64,000 nucleotides of DNA from Nioella sp. MMSF_3534 (GCF_030732985.1 NZ_JASHJX010000002.1:1-64000), one strand, 5' to 3'; positions 42,139 to 51,446 are shown, counted from the first letter of the stretch. The notes: a model not told the origin generated them from the letters alone. A program made the numbers and translations.

Positions 42139-42894
42139 ATGGGCAGCTTGGACGGTAAGGTGGCAATGATAACGGGCGCAAGCCGCGGCATTGGCGAGGC
42201 AGCGGCACGGCTGTTTGCCTCGGAAGGTGCCAAGGTCTGCCTGCTGGCCCGATCCCGCGACGAGATCGCCCAGATCGCCGGCGAAATCGGCGATTCGGCG
42301 CTGGCCATTCCCTGCGATGTCAGCCGCTACTGGGAGGTCGAGGCCGCGGTGAATGCCTGTGTCGAAACCTTTGGCGGGCTCGATATCCTGATCAACAACG
42401 CGGGCGTGATCGAGCCTGTTGCCTCGCTGATGGGCTCGGACCCCGATGCCTGGGGCCATGTCATCGATATCAACCTGAAAGGCGTCTATTACGGCATGCG
42501 CGCGGCCATGCCAGCGATGGTGGCGCGCGGTGGCGGGTCGATCCTGACCATCAGTTCCGGCGCGGCGCATAATGCCCTGGAAGGCTGGAGCCATTATTGC
42601 ACGTCCAAGGCAGGCGTCGCCATGCTGACCAAATGCGCCCACAAGGAGGGCGCGGCGCAGGGCATCAGGGCCATCGGCCTGTCGCCCGGCACCGTCGCCA
42701 CGCAGATGCAGCGCGAGATCAAGGCCAGCGGCGTGAACCCGGTCAGCCAACTGGCGTGGGAGGATCACATCCCGGCGGACTGGCCCGCACAATGCCTGTT
42801 GTGGATGTGCGGCGCAGAGGCGGATGAGTTTCTTGGCGAAGAGATTTCCCTGCGCGACGAGGGTATTCGCCGCCGGATCGGTGTGATCGCGTGA
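42139..42894 (+). CDS. SDR-family oxidoreductase
   Basis: 251 residues, a classical short-chain dehydrogenase: coenzyme motif TGASRGIG at 13-20, NNAG at about 91-94, catalytic Ser in TISSG and YCTSK with the Tyr-Lys pair. An arginine after the glycine motif (LLARSRDE) suggests NADP(H) preference. The substrate is unknown, but the following enoyl-CoA hydratase gene, overlapping by GTGA, suggests a hydroxyacyl-CoA or ketone reduction in an acyl-CoA pathway. Confidence 0.9.
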   Translation: MGSLDGKVAMITGASRGIGEAAARLFASEGAKVCLLARSRDEIAQIAGEIGDSALAIPCDVSRYWEVEAAVNACVETFGGLDILINNAGVIEPVASLMGSDPDAWGHVIDINLKGVYYGMRAAMPAMVARGGGSILTISSGAAHNALEGWSHYCTSKAGVAMLTKCAHKEGAAQGIRAIGLSPGTVATQMQREIKASGVNPVSQLAWEDHIPADWPAQCLLWMCGAEADEFLGEEISLRDEGIRRRIGVIA

Positions 42895-43511
42895 TTGATC
42901 TGACCAAGGAAGGCGGGCTCTGGACCGTTACGCTGAACCGCCCCGACAAGGCCAATTCGCTGACCGCCGGAATGCTGGAGGAGCTGGCCGAGATCGCCGA
43001 GAGCGGGGCTGCGGATGACAGCCTGCGTGCATTCGTTCTGACCGGGGCCGGGGACCGCGTATTTTCCGCCGGGGCGGATCTGGAGGCGGCAAAGGCGGGG
43101 CTTGCGGTATCGCCGCTATGGGAACGGATGTCAGGCGCGATTGCAGCCCTGCCCTGCCTGACCATCGCTGCCCTGAACGGAACGCTGGCGGGTGGGGCAT
43201 TCGGCATGGCACTGGCCTGCGATATCCGTATCGCGGTGCCGGGGGCGAAGTTTTTCTACCCGGTGGCAAAGCTCGGCTACCTGCCGCAGCCATCCGACCC
43301 GAGACGGCTGGCGGCTCTGGTCGGTCCGGCGCGCGCCAGGATGATCCTGTTGGCCAGTCAGAAGATCGAAGCGGACGAAGCGCTGCAATGGGGTCTTCTG
43401 GATCGGATCGTTGCACCGGATGCGCTGCTTGGCGCGGCGCGGGATCTGGCCGCAGCGGCGCTGGAAGGAAACCCGGATGTTCTGCAACAGATCAAGCGGA
43501 TGTGTCCTTGA
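42891..43511 (+). CDS. Enoyl-CoA hydratase/isomerase family protein
   Basis: 206 residues, starting at GTG 42891 in the SDR stop. It carries the crotonase fold: NRPDKANSLTAGM, the first oxyanion loop FSAGADL, the second LAGGAFGMALACDIRIA, and the trimer-forming C-terminal part, though shorter than the usual 255-260 residues. The usual glutamates of true hydratases are not both evident (AGGAFGMAL, KLGYLPQPSDP), so isomerase, hydrolase or dehydratase activity on a CoA ester is possible. It likely works with the SDR upstream. Confidence 0.88.
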   Translation: MIDLTKEGGLWTVTLNRPDKANSLTAGMLEELAEIAESGAADDSLRAFVLTGAGDRVFSAGADLEAAKAGLAVSPLWERMSGAIAALPCLTIAALNGTLAGGAFGMALACDIRIAVPGAKFFYPVAKLGYLPQPSDPRRLAALVGPARARMILLASQKIEADEALQWGLLDRIVAPDALLGAARDLAAAALEGNPDVLQQIKRMCP

Positions 43512-43704
43512 CCCGGCGGACTTTACGGATTTGACAGGCTGATCGCGCTGATCGCGGCCAGTTTCAGGCGTAGATGCCACGTGGCTTGTGCGGATTGCAA
43601 CCGCAGGGCTGGCTTGGAGCCGGGTGACTCCACCTCCTCCTGCGCGCCCCTGTCCTGTCGGCCCTGACGACCGGTGCAGCGGCGCAGCACCGTCTTGGCC
43701 ATCC

Positions 43705-43790
43705 CGTGGCAACACGCCCCGACGAGGGCCCCACCGGGGCCTGAGAAGGGGCGTTCCCCGGTCGACGCCGTCAGGCGGCGAAGCTCTCAG
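43705..43790. repeat. Candidate structured-RNA repeat, copy 3
   Basis: CGTGGCAAC, outer stem ACGCCCC (43714-43720) with GGGGCGT (43748-43754), internal loop GACGAG and TGAGAA, inner stem GGCCCC (43727-43732) with GGGGCC (43736-43741), loop ACC. The middle pair of the internal loop is C-G where copies 1 and 2 have G-C. The 3' part GGTCGACGCCGTCAGGCGGC matches copy 1, and the last bases overlap the stop codon of the DUF1674 gene. Confidence 0.6.
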
Positions 43791-43975
43791 AAATCAACCG
43801 CGATGCCCTTTCTTTCCCAGTCGCCAAAGCGCACCGGTTCCGGGCCGTCGCGCCCCCCCAGTTCGGTCGGCAGCTCCAGCGCCTTGGCCGCCTTGCGCCG
43901 TTCCTCAGCCTCGGCCAGCGCGCGCTGCGCGGCGGGGGGCAGATCGGTTGGGGGCTTGGCGGTGTCGTCGGACAT
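43787..43975 (-). CDS. DUF1674 / succinate dehydrogenase assembly factor 4-like protein
   Basis: 62 residues from ATG 43975 (MSDDTAKPPTDLPPAAQ); a longer in-frame start at 44056 would overlap rsmB and is rejected. The C-terminal GPEPVRFGDWERKGIAVDF is the hallmark of the DUF1674/SDHAF4 family, small proteins that bind flavinylated SdhA and protect it during complex II assembly. The N-terminal half is a short charged helix (AALAEAEERRKAAKAL-like). Sdh genes are not nearby. It is divergent from rsmB, as often in alphaproteobacteria. Confidence 0.9.
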   Translation of the reverse strand: MSDDTAKPPTDLPPAAQRALAEAEERRKAAKALELPTELGGRDGPEPVRFGDWERKGIAVDF

Positions 43976-44045
43976 GGGTCGCAATCCTTGTGCGGTCTGG
44001 GGCTTTGATATACCCCGCGCGGGTTGAGTGACAAGAGGACGCCCC

Positions 44046-45308
44046 ATGCCAGACACCGGCCCCGATACCGGCCTCGCCGCCCGCCGCGCGGCGCTGGATC
44101 ATCTGCGCGGCGTGATGATGGACCACCGGATGATGTCTCATCAGCCCGCGCCGCAGGGCCTCTCCCCCCATGATGCCGCCCGCGCCCAGCGCCTTGCCCT
44201 GACGGTCATGCGCCATATGGGCCGGATCGACGCGGTGCTGCGCCCCTACCTGACCCGCCGCCCGACGCTCGCGGTGCAGAACCTGTTGCGACTCGGCGCG
44301 GCGGAGCTTCTGGTGGACGGGTCCGAGCCTCATGGCGTGGTCGCGTCTCTGGTCGAGATCGCCAAGCGCCACCCGCGCTGGTCGCGCGCCTCGGGCATGG
44401 TGAATGCCGTTTTGCGCAAACTCGATGCCGAAGGGCGCGAGACATGGGCAAAGACGCCCCCGCAGGCGCTGCCCATCTGGCTGCGCAAACCCATGCACAA
44501 GGCCTATGGGGTGGATGCCGTCGCGGCCATCGAAGCCGCCCATGAACGCCCCGTTCCCCTGGACATCACGCCGAAACCCGGCGTCACAATCGACGGCGCG
44601 GAATTGCTGCCGACCGGGTCTTTCCGGCTGGCGCAGGCGCAGGTCACCGCTTTGCCCGGTTACGACACCGGCGACTGGTGGGTTCAGGACGCCGCCGCCG
44701 CACTGCCTGCGAAACTGCTTGGCGATGTGGCCGGCCAAAGGGTGCTCGACCTCTGCGCCGCGCCCGGTGGCAAGACGATGCAGCTTGCCGCCGCCGGGGC
44801 CGATGTGACCGCGCTCGACCTGTCCGCATCTCGCATGAAACGCGTCGAAGAAAACCTCTCTCGCACGCAGCTGAAAGCCACCCTCGTCACCGCTGACGCG
44901 CTGACCTACCAGGCCGACCCGTTCGACGCGATCCTGCTCGACGCGCCCTGTTCCGCCACTGGCACCATCCGTCGCCATCCCGACCTGCCCTTCGTAAAGA
45001 CCTCCCAAGAGGTCGAATCGCTGACCCGGCTGCAAATGCAGATGATCGACCATGCAATGACCCTGCTGAAGCCCGGCGGACGGCTGGTCTACTGCACCTG
45101 CTCTCTCCTCCCGAATGAGGGGGAGCATCAGGTCAAGGCGGCGCTGAAACGTCATGCAGACCTGACGATTCTGCCTATTGACCCGGTCTCGCTTGGCGGT
45201 GACGCCCACTGGGCAAGCGCCGAAGGCGGTCTGCGCCTGCGCCCGGATTTCTGGGCCGACAGGGGTGGGATGGACGGCTTCTACATGGCCCTTTTGAAAC
45301 GGGGCTGA
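44046..45308 (+). CDS. rsmB: 16S rRNA (cytosine-5)-methyltransferase RsmB-like
   Basis: 420 residues from ATG 44046 with AGAGGA upstream. An N-terminal NusB-like helical domain (ARRAALDHLRGVM to HPRWSRASGMVNAVLRKL) is followed by a Rossmann methyltransferase: LDLCAAPGGKTMQLA for AdoMet, DAPCSATGTIRRHPDL with the motif IV cysteine and YCTCSLLPNEGE with the catalytic motif VI cysteine. RsmB methylates C967 of 16S rRNA. It forms a same-strand series with the heparinase, purH and lspA genes. Confidence 0.93.
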   Translation: MPDTGPDTGLAARRAALDHLRGVMMDHRMMSHQPAPQGLSPHDAARAQRLALTVMRHMGRIDAVLRPYLTRRPTLAVQNLLRLGAAELLVDGSEPHGVVASLVEIAKRHPRWSRASGMVNAVLRKLDAEGRETWAKTPPQALPIWLRKPMHKAYGVDAVAAIEAAHERPVPLDITPKPGVTIDGAELLPTGSFRLAQAQVTALPGYDTGDWWVQDAAAALPAKLLGDVAGQRVLDLCAAPGGKTMQLAAAGADVTALDLSASRMKRVEENLSRTQLKATLVTADALTYQADPFDAILLDAPCSATGTIRRHPDLPFVKTSQEVESLTRLQMQMIDHAMTLLKPGGRLVYCTCSLLPNEGEHQVKAALKRHADLTILPIDPVSLGGDAHWASAEGGLRLRPDFWADRGGMDGFYMALLKRG

Positions 45309-45355
45309 TCCCTGCTATCCTTGCGGCCAGAAAAACAAGAGCAGTCCGCAAACAC

Positions 45356-47122
45356 ATGTCAGAAGCCCTTTCACCCGCCCCGGTCGCGCTGCGCGAGCGC
45401 CCCGGACGGCTCAACCGGTTCGCCAACCGGTGGGCGGCGTGGCGGGCGGGCTTTGCGCCCAAGCCGAAGGGTTTTACCTCGCAACCGGAACCCCGCCTCA
45501 TTGGATCGGATGCGCGCGGACGGCAGTTGATGGCAGGAAACCTGCTGTTCGCGGGTGTGCTGGTGCAGATGCCCAAGGATGTGCCCTGGGCGCTGACACC
45601 GCCCTCTGACGCGTTCGAGGATGAGTTGCACGGCTTCGAATGGCTCGACCATCTGGCCGCCATCCCCGACGGATCCGCGCGACCCATGGCGCAGGACTGG
45701 CTGGCCGGGTGGCTGTCCCGCTATGGCACGGGCAAAGGGCCGGGCTGGGTGCCCGACCTTGTCGGTCGTCGCCAGATCCGCTGGATCAGCCACGCCCTGT
45801 TCCTGATGAACGGGCAGGAGGCCGGAGAGACCCGCGCCTTCTATGCGGCACTTGGACGACAGGCGGATTTCCTCGCCCGTCGCTGGCGCAGCACCTCGCA
45901 CGGGCTGCCGCGATTCGAGGCGCTGACTGGCCTGATCTATTCCGCCTGTTCGCTGATCGGCGTGGCCCATCACCTGAAACCGGCGCTGAAGGCCCTCGCA
46001 CAGGAATGCGCGAGAGAGATTGACGCTTCGGGCGGGATCGTCACCCGCAACCCCGAGGAACTGCTGCAGGTCTTCACCCTGCTGACCTGGACCGCAGCCG
46101 TACTGGCCGAATCCGGCAAAAGCCCCGACCCCGCCGTCAACACCGCCATCATGCGGATGGCCCCCACATTGCGCAGCCTGCGCCACGCGGATGGTGGCCT
46201 TGCCCGGTTCCATGGCGGCGGACGCGGGCAGGTTGGCCGGCTGGATCACGCGTTGTCCCAATCCGGGGTACGGCCTGCCACGGTGTCTGGGCTCGCCATG
46301 GGCTATGCACGGCTTTCGGGCGGGCGGACCTCTGTCGTGATCGACGCCGCGCCCCCGATGATGGGGCCAGAGGCCTACAACTCCCATGCCTCGACCCTGG
46401 CGTTTGAGCTGACCTCCGGTCGCCGCCCGGTGATCGTCAATTGCGGGTCCGGCGCGGGGTTCGGCGCGGATTGGCGGCGCGCGGGCCGCGCGACGCCTTC
46501 GCACTCCACCTTGTCAATCGAGGGATATTCCTCGGCCCGGCTCGGCCCCCGGTCCGCCTATCATGGCGTGGTCAAGCAAGCGCTTCTGGAAGGGCCGGAG
46601 AATGTCGAGGTGCAGGAAAGCGACAGCGGTGCCGCGCGCGCCATCGCTTTTTCCCATGACGGTTACCGCCGCACCCATGGGTTGATCCACCTGCGCAGCC
46701 TCAGCCTGGAAAATGACGGGCGGCTGTTGCGGGGCGAGGATGGGCTTGCCGCGCTGACCGACAAGGACCGCGACACGCTCGACCGGGTCATGGCCCGCCT
46801 TCCCATCGACGGAATCCCCTTCACCCTGCGCTTTCACCTGCACCCGGATGTAGAGGCCGAGCTGGATCTGGGGGGCGCAGCCGTGTCGCTGACCCTGCGG
46901 GGCGGCGAGGTCTGGGTTTTCCGCCACGGGCGAGAAGCCGCTCTGACGCTGGAGAAGAGCGTTTACCTCGAATCAGGCCGATTAAAGCCACGCGCGACAA
47001 AACAGATCGTTCTATCTTCCCGCGTTACCGATTATGGCAGCGCCATAAGCTGGAGCCTCGCCAAACCCACCGACGCCCCGCGCACCCCACGCGCCCCTGC
47101 GTCCGATGTGCTCCGGCTGTAA
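45356..47122 (+). CDS. Heparinase II/III family protein
   Basis: 588 residues. The N-terminal half is an alpha-helical toroid (FEWLDHLAAIPDGSAR, GRRQIRWISHALFLMNGQEAG); the C-terminal half is a beta-sandwich with the SHASTLAFELTSGRRPVIVNCGSG and ATPSHSTLSIEG features of PF07940. Members are polysaccharide lyases, but this family version lies between rsmB and purH in many Rhodobacteraceae and lacks a signal peptide here, so its substrate and even location are uncertain. The catalytic Tyr/His cannot be fixed by eye. It ends 18 bases before purH. Confidence 0.88.
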   Translation: MSEALSPAPVALRERPGRLNRFANRWAAWRAGFAPKPKGFTSQPEPRLIGSDARGRQLMAGNLLFAGVLVQMPKDVPWALTPPSDAFEDELHGFEWLDHLAAIPDGSARPMAQDWLAGWLSRYGTGKGPGWVPDLVGRRQIRWISHALFLMNGQEAGETRAFYAALGRQADFLARRWRSTSHGLPRFEALTGLIYSACSLIGVAHHLKPALKALAQECAREIDASGGIVTRNPEELLQVFTLLTWTAAVLAESGKSPDPAVNTAIMRMAPTLRSLRHADGGLARFHGGGRGQVGRLDHALSQSGVRPATVSGLAMGYARLSGGRTSVVIDAAPPMMGPEAYNSHASTLAFELTSGRRPVIVNCGSGAGFGADWRRAGRATPSHSTLSIEGYSSARLGPRSAYHGVVKQALLEGPENVEVQESDSGAARAIAFSHDGYRRTHGLIHLRSLSLENDGRLLRGEDGLAALTDKDRDTLDRVMARLPIDGIPFTLRFHLHPDVEAELDLGGAAVSLTLRGGEVWVFRHGREAALTLEKSVYLESGRLKPRATKQIVLSSRVTDYGSAISWSLAKPTDAPRTPRAPASDVLRL

Positions 47123-47140
47123 AAAGACACAGGAGACACC

Positions 47141-48727
47141 ATGACCGATCTCGTGCCGCTGCGCCGCGCCCTGCTTTCCGTATCCGACAAGACAGGGCTG
47201 ATCGAGCTGGCCCAGGCCCTCGCCGCGCGCGGGGTAGAGCTGCTCTCGACCGGTGGCAGCGCCAAGGCGATGCGCGATGCGGGGCTTTCCGTGAAGGATG
47301 TGGCCGAGGTCACCGGTTTCCCCGAAATGATGGATGGCCGGGTGAAAACCCTGCACCCCAAGGTGCATGGCGGGTTGCTGGCCCTGCGCGACAATGACGC
47401 CCATGTCGCGGCGATGCAGGAACACGGCATCGAGGGCATCGACCTGCTGGTGGTGAACCTCTACCCCTTCGAGGAAACCGTCGCCAAAGGTGCCGATTAT
47501 GACACCTGCATCGAGAACATCGACATCGGCGGCCCCGCGATGATCCGCGCCGCGGCGAAAAATCATGCCTTCGTGAACGTGGTCACCGACCCCGAGGATT
47601 ACGCCGCCCTGCTGGCCCAGCTCAATGAAAACGACGGCGCGACCTCCTACGCTTTCCGCCAGCAACTGGCGCTGACCGCCTATGCCCGCACCGCCGCCTA
47701 TGACGCCGCCGTCTCCACCTGGATGGCCGGGGCGCTCGGGCAAGAGACCCCCCGCCGCCGCGCCTTTGCAGGTACGCTCAAGCAGACCCTGCGCTATGGC
47801 GAAAACAGCCATCAGAACGCGGCCTTCTACACCGACGGCTCGATGCGCGAAGGCGTGGCCACCGCCCAACAGCATCAGGGCAAGGAGCTCAGCTACAACA
47901 ACATCAACGACACCGACGCCGCGTTCGAACTGGTGGCGGAGTTCGGCACCGACACGCCCGCCTGCGCCATCATCAAGCACGCCAACCCCTGCGGCGTGGC
48001 CGTGGGCGCAACGCTTCTCGACGCCTACAAATCGGCCTTCGACTGCGACCGCACCTCGGCCTTCGGCGGCATCGTCGCCCTGAACCAGCCACTGGATGCG
48101 GCCACAGCCGAGGAAATCACCGGCATCTTCACCGAGGTCGTGATCGCCCCCGGCGCGTCGGACGAGGCGAAAGAGATCTTCGCTGCAAAGAAGAACCTGC
48201 GCCTGCTGACAACGGCAGGCCTGCCAGACATGCGCGCGGGCGGGCTTGCCTTCCGCCAGGTCGCGGGCGGCCTTCTGGTGCAGGACAAGGACAACGGCTT
48301 CGTCGGCATGGACGACCTCAGGGTCGTGACAAAAAAGGCCCCGACGGACGCCCAGATGCGCGACCTGCTCTTCGCCTGGAAAGTGGCCAAGCACGTCAAA
48401 TCCAACGCCATCGTCTACGTCAAGGACGGCGCGACGGTCGGCGTCGGCGCGGGCCAGATGAGCCGCGTGGACAGCGCCCTCATCGCCGCGAAAAAGGCCG
48501 AACGCATGGCCGAGGCGCTCGGCCTTGCGCAGCCGCTGACCATCGGCTCCGCCGTGGCCTCCGACGCCTTCTTCCCTTTCCCCGACGGGCTGATGGAAGC
48601 GGCACAGGCAGGGGCAACCTGCGTCATCCAGCCCGGCGGCTCCATGCGCGATGACGAGGTGATCGCCGCGGCGGACGAGGCGGGCCTTGCCATGGTCTTT
48701 ACCGGGATGCGCCATTTCCGTCACTGA
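47141..48727 (+). CDS. purH: Bifunctional AICAR formyltransferase/IMP cyclohydrolase
   Basis: 528 residues, full length. The N-terminal IMP cyclohydrolase domain starts [17 protein letters not shown] and contains STGGSAKAM and [14 protein letters not shown]. The C-terminal AICAR transformylase domain has [27 protein letters not shown] with the catalytic lysine-histidine pair, [10 protein letters not shown] and [10 protein letters not shown]. Together they complete the last two steps of purine synthesis to IMP, using 10-formyltetrahydrofolate. GGAGACACC precedes the ATG. Confidence 0.97.
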   Translation: MTDLVPLRRALLSVSDKTGLIELAQALAARGVELLSTGGSAKAMRDAGLSVKDVAEVTGFPEMMDGRVKTLHPKVHGGLLALRDNDAHVAAMQEHGIEGIDLLVVNLYPFEETVAKGADYDTCIENIDIGGPAMIRAAAKNHAFVNVVTDPEDYAALLAQLNENDGATSYAFRQQLALTAYARTAAYDAAVSTWMAGALGQETPRRRAFAGTLKQTLRYGENSHQNAAFYTDGSMREGVATAQQHQGKELSYNNINDTDAAFELVAEFGTDTPACAIIKHANPCGVAVGATLLDAYKSAFDCDRTSAFGGIVALNQPLDAATAEEITGIFTEVVIAPGASDEAKEIFAAKKNLRLLTTAGLPDMRAGGLAFRQVAGGLLVQDKDNGFVGMDDLRVVTKKAPTDAQMRDLLFAWKVAKHVKSNAIVYVKDGATVGVGAGQMSRVDSALIAAKKAERMAEALGLAQPLTIGSAVASDAFFPFPDGLMEAAQAGATCVIQPGGSMRDDEVIAAADEAGLAMVFTGMRHFRH

Positions 48728-48750
48728 AAGGGTTGCAACCTGCCATCCCC

Positions 48751-48803
48751 CCTTTCATCTTGGCAAAAATACCTCGGGGGGTCCGGGGGGCAGCGCCCCC
48801 CGG
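48751..48803. repeat. Terminator-like dispersed repeat (copy 3) with GC-rich palindrome
   Basis: Bases 48751-48775 are identical to 20953-20977. Next to them is a perfect palindrome CCGGGGGG (48783-48790), CAGCG, CCCCCCGG (48796-48803). Read on the minus strand the stem is followed by TATTTTTGCC. It sits between purH and lspA, which are on the plus strand, so in this position its T-run faces the wrong way for purH. It is therefore better seen as a dispersed element than as that gene's terminator. Confidence 0.65.
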
Positions 48804-48861
48804 CGGGTCGGCGCCGAAGGCGACGAAACCCGGCCCCGCAAGACAGCAAGGACGTTGGCAG

Positions 48862-49332
48862 ATGCGCCTCACCCTCCTCTCCGCGCTTTTCTGGTTTGCG
48901 CTCGACCAGATCAGCAAGTGGTATGTCCTGTACCAGATGGATCTGCTGACCGTCGGTCACATGGAAATCCTTCCACCCTATCTGAACTTTCACATGGGCT
49001 GGAACACAGGCATCAATTTCGGCCTGCTGGCCAATGACGCCAATGCCACCCGCTGGCTGCTGGTTGCCCTGGCCTTCGTTATCTCGGCCTGGATCCTCTG
49101 GTGGTCGCGCCGGATGCAGAAGCGCATCTCGATGCTGTCGGCCGGCGCGATTGTCGGCGGGGCCATTGCAAACGCCTTCGACAGGGTCATCTATGGCGCG
49201 GTTGCGGACTTCCTGAACACCAGTTGCTGTGGCTTCCAGAACCCGTATGCGTTCAACATTGCCGATATCGGCGTCTTCGTCGGTGCCTTTGGCTTGCTGA
49301 TCTTTGCCGATACGAAGAATATGACCCCGTGA
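48862..49332 (+). CDS. lspA: Lipoprotein signal peptidase
   Basis: 156 residues from ATG 48862 (MRLTLLSALF) with AAGGA upstream; an in-frame start at 48733 would translate the dispersed repeat and is rejected. LspA is an inner-membrane aspartyl protease that cuts lipoprotein signal peptides after lipidation. It shows four hydrophobic helices, LDQISKWYV in the first, NFHMGWNTGINFGLL, and the catalytic aspartates in NAFDRVIYGAVADFL and FNIADIGVFVG. Its substrate pool includes the DUF3035 lipoprotein just downstream. Confidence 0.93.
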   Translation: MRLTLLSALFWFALDQISKWYVLYQMDLLTVGHMEILPPYLNFHMGWNTGINFGLLANDANATRWLLVALAFVISAWILWWSRRMQKRISMLSAGAIVGGAIANAFDRVIYGAVADFLNTSCCGFQNPYAFNIADIGVFVGAFGLLIFADTKNMTP

Positions 49333-49376
49333 CGGCGGCGAAAACATGCGCTAAACCGTCCGAGAGGAGAGACTGA

Positions 49377-49901
49377 ATGAGCAGGCTTCGCACGGCAATC
49401 GGCTTGGGACTGGTGCTTTTGGCACTTGCGGCATGTGGTCGAAACGACCCGCGCCTGTTGAACCTGCGCGCCGAGGGAGAAGGCCCCGATGAGTTCGGCA
49501 TTCTTCCGACGCGGCCTCTGCAAGTGCCGGACGATCTGCAAAGCCTGCCTGCCCCGTCCCCCGGCGGCATCAACCGCGCCGATCCAGACCCAGAGGCCGA
49601 TGTCGCCGCCGCGCTTGGCGGCAATATCGACCGCGCCGGGGCCGGCAGCCAGGGCATGGTCAGCTATGTCACCCGCTTCGGCGTGGGCCGTGACATCCGC
49701 GATACGCTGGCCACCGAAGATCTGGAATTCCGCCGCCGCAATGACGGCCGCATTCTGGAACGGCTCGCCGCCGTGAACGTCTATCACCGCGCTTATCGAG
49801 AAATGTCGCTCGACCGCTACGCGGAACTGGAACGCATGCGCGCCGCAGGCATCCGCACCCCCGCCGCCCCGCCCGAGGAAATCGGCAATATCGAAGACTG
49901 A
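49377..49901 (+). CDS. DUF3035-family lipoprotein (BamF-like)
   Basis: 174 residues with a lipoprotein signal peptide and lipobox LAACGR. The conserved N-terminal mature part is RNDPRLLNLRAEGEGPDEFGILP, followed by PTRPLQVPDD and a helical C-terminal region (DLEFRRRNDGRILERL, NVYHRAYREMSLDRYAEL). This matches DUF3035, which I recall as the alphaproteobacterial BamF subunit of the outer-membrane beta-barrel assembly machine; I hold the BamF name as probable. It follows lspA and in many relatives is followed directly by the M16 pair, which here is displaced by the Hint genes. Confidence 0.85.
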   Translation: MSRLRTAIGLGLVLLALAACGRNDPRLLNLRAEGEGPDEFGILPTRPLQVPDDLQSLPAPSPGGINRADPDPEADVAAALGGNIDRAGAGSQGMVSYVTRFGVGRDIRDTLATEDLEFRRRNDGRILERLAAVNVYHRAYREMSLDRYAELERMRAAGIRTPAAPPEEIGNIED

Positions 49902-50175
49902 ATCCCAGTGAGATCTGGCTTTCTTGAAGTGTGATGTGAGCAGCAGACTGATGCCACTCACAGCTCTGAGTTCGTCCTTTTTTGACCGAGCAGCTGCAAT
50001 GGCGACATCCTTCGCAGGTCAGCTTTTCAGGCACCCGGTTACTTGAACTGGTCACCATCGGCAAAAAAACCTTTGCTGGCCAAACCTTTCAAACTACCCT
50101 CCCGCGCATTGTGACGACCAACCGGAGCGCCTGCGAAAGAAGCCGCTACCGAGTGATCATTGGGGGAATAAAGAA

Positions 50176-51330
50176 ATGCCACTAAACGCCGGGGATATTG
50201 GGTTTGTTGAAGTCTCGATGGCGTCAAGCTTCACCGATCAAAACTTCAAGATTGTCGTTTTGCAGGATGTATCAGCTGGCGAGTCGATAAGCTTCACTGA
50301 CAACGGGGTCAACAATGGCGGCTTTAGCACATTGGAGGGCGTGCTGAACTGGACAAACGATACCGGCGGCACCATCGCGGCCGGAACGGTTATCGAGTTC
50401 TCCACGCCCAGCGGGTCCGGCGGGTGGAGCGCCTCTCAAGGAAGTCTCGTAGAAAATGGAGTTTTCGACATCGGGACCGGCTCAGACGATCAGATCCTGG
50501 CTCAGAGCGGCGGAAGCCCAATCGCTCAGTTCCACTCACAATCGGCATTCTCAATTAATCTCATTGGCAATAGCACGATCAACACCGAACTCGGCTCCGG
50601 GCTTACCGAAGGCACAAACGCAATTGCCGCCAATACAGGGGCAAATCTGGCGTCCTACACGGGACCGACATCGCTGACGGATCCCGCGACCTGGGCAGCG
50701 CGTTTGAATGACCCGAGCAACTGGACACAGAACACGACTTTCGGCTCTTCAACAATCAGTGTCACCTGCTTCCTGGAAGGAACACTGATTCTGACGGACT
50801 CGGGAGATGTGGCTGTCGAAACAATATCCATCGGAGACACCGTGATCACGGCAGAAGGCGCTCCGGCTTCCGTGAAATGGATCGGACGCCAAACCGTTTC
50901 TACCGCCTTCGGCCCCGCCGAGCGCCTCATGCCGGTGCGGATCAGCGCAGGTGCGCTTGGCAACGGCCTGCCCCACACCGACCTGACCGTCACCGCCGAT
51001 CATGGAATGCTTGTGGATGGGGTCATTTGCCATGCCGGGGCGTTGGTGAATGGCACGACGATCACGCAGGTGCCTTTGGCAGAGATGGGCGAGAGCTACA
51101 CTGTCTACCACATCGAAACCAAGGAACACGAGATCATCCTTGCGAATGGCGCGCCTGCTGAGACCTTCATCGACAATGTCAGCCGCCGCGTGTTCGACAA
51201 CTACGCCGAGTTCGAGGCGCTTTACGGCGATGTGCCGGAGATGGAGGAACTGCCTTACCCCCGCGCGATGAGCGCCCGACAAGTGCCGCAGCGGATCACG
51301 GCGAAGCTGGCCGAGAAGGTGGTGGCCTGA
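50176..51330 (+). CDS. Hint-domain secreted protein 1
   Basis: 384 residues with no signal peptide. Residues 1-195 are a beta-rich front beginning NAGDIGFVEVSMASSFTDQ and containing VVLQDVSAGESISFTDNG, resembling secreted GDIAF/FTDNGW modules; the function is unknown. At Cys198 (VTCFLEGTLI) a Hint domain of the Hint_2 type begins: GDTVITAEG, WIGRQTV, LTVTADHGMLV with the conserved T-x-x-H pair, and then VSRRVFDNYAEFEAL. Hint domains cleave the chain at the cysteine through an ester, releasing the front part. The last 187 residues are nearly identical to the next gene beyond WIGRQTV. Ribosome-binding GGGGGAATAAAGAA is weak. Confidence 0.85.
   Translation: MPLNAGDIGFVEVSMASSFTDQNFKIVVLQDVSAGESISFTDNGVNNGGFSTLEGVLNWTNDTGGTIAAGTVIEFSTPSGSGGWSASQGSLVENGVFDIGTGSDDQILAQSGGSPIAQFHSQSAFSINLIGNSTINTELGSGLTEGTNAIAANTGANLASYTGPTSLTDPATWAARLNDPSNWTQNTTFGSSTISVTCFLEGTLILTDSGDVAVETISIGDTVITAEGAPASVKWIGRQTVSTAFGPAERLMPVRISAGALGNGLPHTDLTVTADHGMLVDGVICHAGALVNGTTITQVPLAEMGESYTVYHIETKEHEIILANGAPAETFIDNVSRRVFDNYAEFEALYGDVPEMEELPYPRAMSARQVPQRITAKLAEKVVA
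50767..51330 (+). repeat. Hint module, copy 1
   Basis: 564 bases from the Hint cysteine codon to the stop, aligning without gaps to 51786-52349. The first 40 codons differ considerably; from WIGRQTV onward the two copies are almost the same at protein level and highly similar at DNA level. Confidence 0.9.
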
Positions 51331-51446
51331 CGCGGTAGCGCGCAGAATCGCCCGCCCTGCGTTGGCTAGGCAAAGGGATTGTGTCTGTCCCTCATTTCAG
51401 ACAAACATCTTGGTAGTCGCGTGACACGCCACAGGAGGGGGATCTC

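Noticed and set aside
43512-43704. A possible small gene between the enoyl-CoA hydratase gene and the structured repeat
   Set aside because: No frame has a ribosome-binding site or a plausible composition; only short direct echoes (CTGATCGCG twice near 43541) are visible.
48733-48861. A 43-residue N-terminal extension of LspA
   Set aside because: It would translate the dispersed terminator-like repeat and a GC palindrome, and the shorter protein begins directly with the first membrane helix of the family.
49902-50175. Possible insertion-sequence remnant in the AT-richer leader before the first Hint gene
   Set aside because: No terminal inverted repeats, target duplication or transposase-like reading frame could be recognised.
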